Below, in pieces: positions 57,870-64,000 of a DNA stretch of 64,000 nucleotides (the stretch's first letter is position 1; every line of letters begins with the position of its first letter). The stretch spans positions 124,001 through 188,000 of the forward strand of contig CAJQUW010009248.1 of assembly GCA_907163375.1 (NCBI GenBank), written 5' to 3'. Origin of the DNA: Prostheceraeus crozeri (lineage: Eukaryota > Platyhelminthes > Polycladida > Euryleptidae). The notes under the pieces were generated by a model. It made no database searches, was not told the DNA's origin, and worked only from the letters and a program-made list of their open reading frames with translations. The position numbers and the translations under genes were made by a program.

Positions 57870-59989
57870 ATGACAAAAAGACACGCCACACCTATTACAA
57901 CTGAAGAGCTGAATAAGATACGGAAGACACCATTCCTCAAAACACCATGAATCAGAACTACTGGGCAAGAAAAGTATTCGACGACTGGCTCAAGGAAAGA
58001 AATACAACAATTTTAGAAAACGGTTCAGAGGACCTTATGTTTCTATCGGACCGTTCAAGCGATGGTCATGAGAAATTGGAGTTCATCTCCAAAGTCACTT
58101 TGAACCTGGCATTGAAATTTTTCTTTCATGAAGTTAGAAAGAAGAACGGCGATGTGTACCCGGGTGAAACTCTACGACTATTACTATGCGGAATCCAAAG
58201 ATACATCGGAAGCGAACGCAAGTTGGATTGGAAGGTAAGACGATTTTTATGACGCTAAAATTGGAAAAATTTAATCATAAATTTAAACTGCCATAAAGTT
58301 GGAAAAAAATATAGCTTCTATTAAATCGATATTGTGAAGTAATGCAAGTTTCCACAATGGTTTTCGTATTATTTTTATTCTCGTAGTCATTTTAGAATTA
58401 AATTATGATCAACTGACTATGAAAAATAAGATGTATAGGCAAAGGAATTTGGTAACCTAAAGAAGTAGATATATAAATGTATGTTCCTGATTAGCTGATG
58501 TTGAACAAGTAGCATTCTAGTCTTCATATTAATAAAACTCCTACAATATTTGTGTTATGCACATGCATGCAGATATTATTCACAAAATGTTGGCCTATAC
58601 AAGAGGAAGGAATGATTTTAATCTTTTATACTAAACTTCTTTTTTTGTAACTGAAGTTTATCGCAAAAGTTTCCTTTATTGGTTGAAGTTAAAGTCCTTC
58701 TTTTGAGTTTGAAAGTGGAATCAATTTTTCTCAATAGCATGCAAATTTAGTTTACTAAGTTACTAAGTTAGTTTTAATTGAAATATTTGATAATGCTTTT
58801 TGATTGAAAAGATGAATTTATTTTATAAAGATTTTGCTCTATTCATAAATTTATCATGTACCGGTACTTCTCAAGGTACTTTTGCCATTTCAATTACTTG
58901 TGTAACTTTATTGTTATTTAGTTCGTGATGCTACTCTTTTTATGAAATAAATATAGTTACTTTTCCTTCCGAAAACTAGGAATGAGGATAGTGGAAAAAA
59001 TTACTTGTTTGCAATGTCGACTTTCATTACAAACTACGAGTTAAAAAACATAGTGAACTAAAGTGCGGTAATATCATAATTAATCTATTCTAAATCAAAT
59101 TAATTTGTCATTACAGGTGTTTGATGATCCTGCTTTCCTGGAAACAATGAGTTCGTTGGACGCAGCCATGAAAGTCAATACCGCTGCTGGAGTTTCCCTA
59201 ACGAAGAAGCAGACGAAGCCGGTGCCCCTGTCCACAGAAACACGGTTATGGGAGAGACAATATCTCGGTCGCGATAATCCTCGAAAACTCACGAGGACGT
59301 TGATTTACCTGATTGGAGTTAATTGTGGGCTTCGTGGGGGAAAGGAACTACGCAATCTAAAATGGGGAGAAAATGCTCAATTGACCTTGACTCGAAGAGA
59401 GGGTGACGATGTGCTCGAATACAGAGAGGATATATCAAAAACGTATAAGGGAGGTCTTCATGAACATCACGTCGTGCCAAAAACAGTAACTGTATTCAAA
59501 AGTGATGATCCTTCAAAGTGCCTGGTAAATCTCTTTATCTTTTACAGTTCATTGCGTCCTGTTAACGATACGACCAATGCGTTCTTCCTCCAGCCTCATC
59601 CAAAGCCGACAGCTACCACTTGGTTTGTGAACCAACCTCTGTGACACAATTCTTTAACGGCAACCATACGAAACATGATGGAGGCTGCGGGAGAAGATGA
59701 CCAATATAGTAATCAGTCATGCAGAAAAACTACGGTGACCAGAATCATGAATGCCACCGGAAATAAAGAAATGGCAAAAAAAGTGACTGGTCATCGCTCA
59801 GACTGTGTTTTGACTTACAATGATTACTCAACAAACATGCAAAAAGTAACATCAAACATACTAACCAATAGTAATGTAAATTTAGCTAACAAAAATGAAC
59901 AAAATCAACCAACGGACGTGCCAGCTGCAAGTGACAAAATTGTCATCAAATGTCCAAGTGGGATAATTATTGAAGTCCCTTATAGGTGA
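57870..59989 (+). pseudogene. Crypton/DUF3504-type tyrosine recombinase gene
   Basis: A 26-codon start (57,870-57,947, TTEELNKIRKTPFLKTP) runs into a second frame from 57,947 (NYWARKVFDDWLKER), so a 1-base change lies there. Exon 1 ends at GAAG|GTAAGA (58,234), and exon 2 starts at ATTACAG|GTG (59,117); both are in phase 0. Exon 2 has the recombinase arginine region GVNCGLRGGKELRNL. An in-frame TGA at 59,641-59,643 interrupts NQPL and is followed, in the same frame, by the C-terminal NQSCRKT, VTGHRSD and VLTYNDYS, with the catalytic tyrosine. The family usually has H-S-x-R where this reads Q-S-C-R. DUF3504 proteins derive from Crypton transposons and also exist as host proteins (ZMYM2, QRICH1). 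Here it is probably a transposon remnant. Confidence 0.75.
58235..59116 (+). other. Intron of the recombinase gene
   Basis: GTAAGACG opens it and TCATTACAG closes it. It is 882 bases, AT-rich, with no other feature. Confidence 0.6.
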
Positions 59990-60068
59990 TACTAACCCCA
60001 AATCTTTGAATGCTTCAGCGTTGACAATTTGAAACATTATTGACTTTTACTTCCTTGTATGAAAAAAG

Positions 60069-60261
60069 ATAGCGCTAGATGACTCTAACTGCGAAATTTC
60101 ATTTGATATTTTAGCCAACATAAAGCATAATGTCATATCTTCATGGACTCATAGATAGTAGAGATTTAATATCTAGGAGTCCATGATAGTCCATAATGCC
60201 ACCTTCATGGTCAGTTTTACTATTTTCTATGTACATGTAGTCTGGAGTCATCTAGCGCTCT
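60069..60261. repeat. Small fold-back element
   Basis: Outer arms AGCGCTAGATGACTC (60,071-60,085) and its inverted copy (60,245-60,259) are perfect over 15 bases. An inner hairpin (CATGGACTCATAGATA with TATCTAGGAGTCCATG, one mismatch) lies near 60,142-60,188. It is probably a very short MITE. Confidence 0.65.
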
Positions 60262-60864
60262 CTTGCAATAGATATTTATTTGTTAAGAAGTATAAATTTT
60301 ATATGAAATACAAGATATTTTCCCTCCTATCTAAAAAGTGACATAGTTAAAATGAGCATCCTTTAATACATTGTTACTGTCATGGACTCCTAGGTTACTG
60401 TGTAGTATCATTGCGGTCCGATTTCTTAGACATTGCATTCAATCGAAAAAAATTCGAGCAGCAATGATATCATTCTTGTAGACTTGAGCGTCCAGCAATG
60501 AGATTTTATCTAACCTGGAAATTGTCTTCCCATTACTTTTAACATCAGAAATCACTTATATTTGATGTTTACCGTCCAGCAATGGAGGTCATTTTACTAA
60601 ATCCCATAGCATTTGAACCAGAGGAGAAAGTAGTTCAGAGTACATGCGTACTAAAGTACACAAGTACTCTGGTATAGTGCTAACTAATATAATAAACAGT
60701 AGATACACAATGCACATAAATAAAACATATTTCTCTTCACAGGAGATAAATGCAGAGTAGCATCAAATAATATTCAACAGTACAAAAAAAATAAAAGTTC
60801 AACAGTATAGTCCATAGGTGGCAAACATTGAATATCAGATGCACTCAATGATTTAGCAATTAGA
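60262..60864. other. No gene; repeated CGTCCAGCAATG motif
   Basis: CGTCCAGCAATG occurs at 60,489-60,500 and 60,573-60,584, an inverted relative at 60,409-60,420, and CGTCCGGCAATG at 62,355-62,366. No ORF is supported. Confidence 0.45.
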
Positions 60865-61507
60865 GATGGCCCAGAAAACAAAAGCATGGTGAACGCTGAG
60901 CTTTCGCGAGACCACTCGCATCGTCTGAGCGTTGTAAAATTAACCATTAAAATCATGAGAGTGGACCACTTCACTACCAACGGGTTGAATATCAATCATT
61001 TCGGCTTCAGCGATTCTAGTCTCAACAGGCGTATTACAATGTGTCAATATCTCCACCTGAAAATCGTTGATTGTCAAAGAATTATTGTGATCATTCTTAG
61101 AATGATCAGACAGGGCACTATTGTTATTATTCATTATCATACTATATTCATGTTCGCGATATCTAGCTTGGAATTGTCTGCAAGTTTGAATAATAACTAA
61201 CTAATAATGAATAATAACAATAGTGCCCTGTCTGATCATTCTAAGAATGATCACAATAATTCTTTGACAATCAACGATTTTCAGGTGGAGATATTGACAC
61301 ATTGTAATACGCCTGTTGAGACTAGAATCGCTGAAGCCCAAATGATTGATATTCACCGACCTGATCTCAACAGAAAGTATGAAATAACCCGTTGGTAGTG
61401 AAGTGGTCCACTCTCATGATTTTAATGGTTAATTTTACAACGCTCAGACGATGCGAGTGGTTTCGCGAAAGCTCAGCGTTCACCATGCTTTTGTTTTCTG
61501 GGCCATC
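60865..61507. repeat. Large inverted repeat (about 273-bp arms)
   Basis: The left arm 60,865-61,137 and right arm 61,204-61,507 are reverse complements at about 97-99%, with a 66-base spacer. The right arm has about 35 extra bases near 61,355-61,388. Both arms encode, reading outward from the centre, the same peptide start MNNNNSALSDHSKNDHNNS. The frame is open for about 63-66 codons in each arm, so an unrecognised coding fragment may have been duplicated head to head. Confidence 0.92.
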
Positions 61508-64000
61508 ATCTGTTGGCTACAGGGACTGAACAATATAAAAGATAACAAGCAGCTTATGATTTTTTCCAAGGGAGATTTACCAAACGAGTTGGAACTCATA
61601 AAAATGAACTATCTCCCGTTCGCTGCAGTCAATTAGAGATGCCTTAAATAAAGTGGGAAAAGTAATTTGCCAAGTAATATATTTTTATTATGATCGCAAA
61701 ACCTGTGGATGAGTTCTTTCAAGTCCTGAAGGTCTGAACAATGATAAAGCAACCAATTGACGAGGTTCCATTTTGTCATTTACATCAGTTTCCGAAATTA
61801 CAGGCATTTTACACTCTTAAGAAATAACGGAGTGTTGAAATATCGAAGAATGGTTGATCGAACACCATTGACGAGTTGGTCGGGAAATATATATTTCTCT
61901 GTTTGATAGAAGTCTAGAAATAAATAAGTCATGGTCACTTTTGACTAAACTTTCTCATCTTTGAGCCAATAAAAAAATATCAAAATCCTTTCACAAAAAT
62001 TCATTGTATTCTGTTGAATGCAGATTTGTGGATTTGCCAAATTTATGCGTTATGCAACATGATCCCTCAATTTTATCCTAAATCTACATCAGTATTCATA
62101 TTGAATTTCTTCAGCTTTTTGCTTGTTTCATAGAGCAATTTAAGGAATTATGTATGAAAATTAGCTGCTTAATGTGCTTTCTTCTCTGCAAATTCAAATA
62201 CGGCTTCACCTTGCAATTTCAAGAAATGCATTGAATCTCTCCAAATCAATGTTCACTTGCACGATGTACGCATTCTATAAGGAATGAAGAATTCAAGCTG
62301 CAGTATGTGTCCAATAAATGAAACTATGGAAAAATATAATTTGAATTAGCTAACCGTCCGGCAATGAAACAGTCATAGCTTCTGAGAGAAGTCTACAACA
62401 ATGACACTACGACACTTGAATGCGTCGAGTAAAAATGATAGAAGCATAGCTCCTGAGTTCCGTATGAATCACAGCAACAATGTACGAGTAATTGCGCTCT
62501 TCTTTAAAGAGGACCACAATCATTCATTGCTGCCCAGTACATTTCAATTACGCACAATATTATTAACATAGATGTAGATTCTGTCGGACAACGATACAGA
62601 ATATTTTCAGGCGCTTACGCGCCCAAAAAATGTCCTACATTATTCCCCACAAAAATCTTTGTTGATCTATATTGTTGATCTAAATCTATATTGATGACTG
62701 AAAATTGAAAATTGAAATTCATCAAATGTTTGGAGCCCCGCTTAAAACTGACCTAGTTGCTACCAAACTTTTGACATTACTAGTGGTATTATATTCAGCA
62801 TGAATTACTTCACATTAAAGATGTACAGAACGCCAGATAACATAACAGCAGCATGTGCTTGAATAGTGAGCCATGAAAACAGATTTCACAGCATAAAAAT
62901 GACATCAGTTGAAGGCGGAATCAATTTTTCTCTAATTTCGGCATTAAGTTTCAGTGTACTTTCCAAGTCCCACCGTGGGATATTCCCTGACAGATTGAAC
63001 TACAATGGTTAATATCCGTCCGATATCCGGTTCGACTACCGCGATGCTCAACATCTGTGATGAATTCCATCAACATGCAATAATCAGGCCTGGCATTGAT
63101 TAGTCACTTCAAAGCGCCGATATTCCTGATCTTCGTTCGAATGCATTCCACTTTTCAAAACCGAATGTCGTGATTTCGATACTCCTAACTTATTCAGATC
63201 TGTTGACATATTCATTATTCAAAAGTTTGAGTGAAAGCCGTTTATGATTGCTTGTTACATGCACCGAGTGATCTTCATTATAATCAACAACATTCTTACA
63301 AATCATCTGATTAAGGCGTTTTCAAATACAAATATTTCCTCTTTGAGGGCGTTACAGCAATCAGGAAGTTGGACAATGATTATGAGCATTCATTTTATTA
63401 CAATGACAAAATCGGATTGATGATCGATTGCGGTTGGATGACATTGGATGATTTGCATCAGATGATGGCTTTTGGCGATCTAAATGTCATATACAATAAA
63501 GAGAGCATTAAGAATAGCGAATGATTCCATGCAACAAAGAATAGTTAAAATATGCCACTGTCTGCTATGTAGAGCAACGTTTTGTACCGCCATTCTGCCC
63601 GCATACACAGAGTATTTATTAATGTGTATTAATGAGTATTTATTAAGTTAGAATTCTAGATGACCGCTGTCCTATGGTCTGATCCTGGTCAGGAAGATAG
63701 ACTGCTGGCATCCATTTAGGCTTGATTTGTCAGTGAAAAGACGATCATCACGAATCTAGCAACAATTGCAATCTTGCAGAGATATCTGCCAAGTGTCGTG
63801 AGATGCTGTTTGACCATGCATTTTACTCGCATGTCCTCGTTAAGTCGGAATCTCTCTATCCTTTTAGATTTGCCGATGTGCAAGTATTTCATTTAACAGA
63901 TTATGCAAATACTGATCTTCTTGAAGAGTGCAGATATAGGCCTACCTTTGGTGCCAGGCGCTTTGAACAGTGCAGATCATTTCAACTCATGATAGAATAT
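61508..64000. other. No gene seen to the window end
   Basis: 62,549-62,657 repeats 50,108-50,217. No ORF with recognisable content, tRNA or element end is found. A TAGGCCTAC word near 63,938 is one of many in the window. Confidence 0.45.

Noticed and set aside
1-64000. CRISPR array or bacterial operons
   Set aside because: Tandem repeats here lack the repeat-spacer pattern. GT-AG introns, LINE and Penelope-like elements and microsatellites show animal DNA.

Overview
The window is AT-rich animal DNA (roughly 35-38% G+C by eye) with GT-AG introns, microsatellites and dense, nested transposable elements. The recurring palindrome TAGGCCTA and the element families present suggest an invertebrate deuterostome, possibly an echinoderm; this is an impression, not a proof. 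I see no convincing host housekeeping gene. Almost everything that codes here is carried by, or derived from, a mobile element.

Layout. 1-8.2 kb is a Polinton/Maverick-type fossil: capsid-like ORFs on the plus strand between two nearly identical minus-strand copies of the end of a family-B DNA polymerase, plus a minisatellite. 8.2-13.3 kb is gene-poor repeats and part of an old segmental duplication whose partner lies at 40.7-44.4 kb. 13.33-13.41 and 30.25-31.26 kb are the two halves of one Penelope-like retroelement (minus strand). It is split by a complete-looking 16.8-kb DNA transposon (13,411-30,253) with CAC-type ends, a TA target duplication, motif-dense ends, a zinc-finger transposase gene and a spliced accessory (SAMD3-like) gene.

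31.3-37.7 kb holds no gene, only dispersed repeats. 37.7-40.35 kb is a 5'-truncated CR1/L2/Jockey-like LINE with a long open reverse transcriptase. 45.35-46.14 kb is a short Penelope-like element reduced to a GIY-YIG nuclease ORF between inverted terminal repeats; each repeat carries a hammerhead-ribozyme-like motif, and a 12-bp target duplication flanks the element.

47.5-55.75 kb is a cluster of terminal-inverted-repeat DNA elements: a 1.4-kb non-autonomous element (TSD TACT), and a 4.2-kb coding transposon (TSD TCAA) nested in another non-autonomous element. Each has its own repeated 14-18-bp motif near the ends. 57-60.4 kb holds fold-back DNA and a Crypton/DUF3504-type tyrosine recombinase gene. 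60.9-61.5 kb is a very large inverted repeat. The rest, to 64 kb, has no gene I can support.

How parts work together. In the 16.8-kb transposon the accessory protein and the transposase appear to share a 5' exon: a splice donor sits exactly where the linker meets the zinc fingers, and its phase matches the first exon of the accessory gene. Splicing could therefore switch between the two products. The three GGG- or CCG-ended elements at 47-56 kb look like transposase substrates with arrays of cognate binding sites. All family assignments rest on remembered family signatures read by eye; no search was run.
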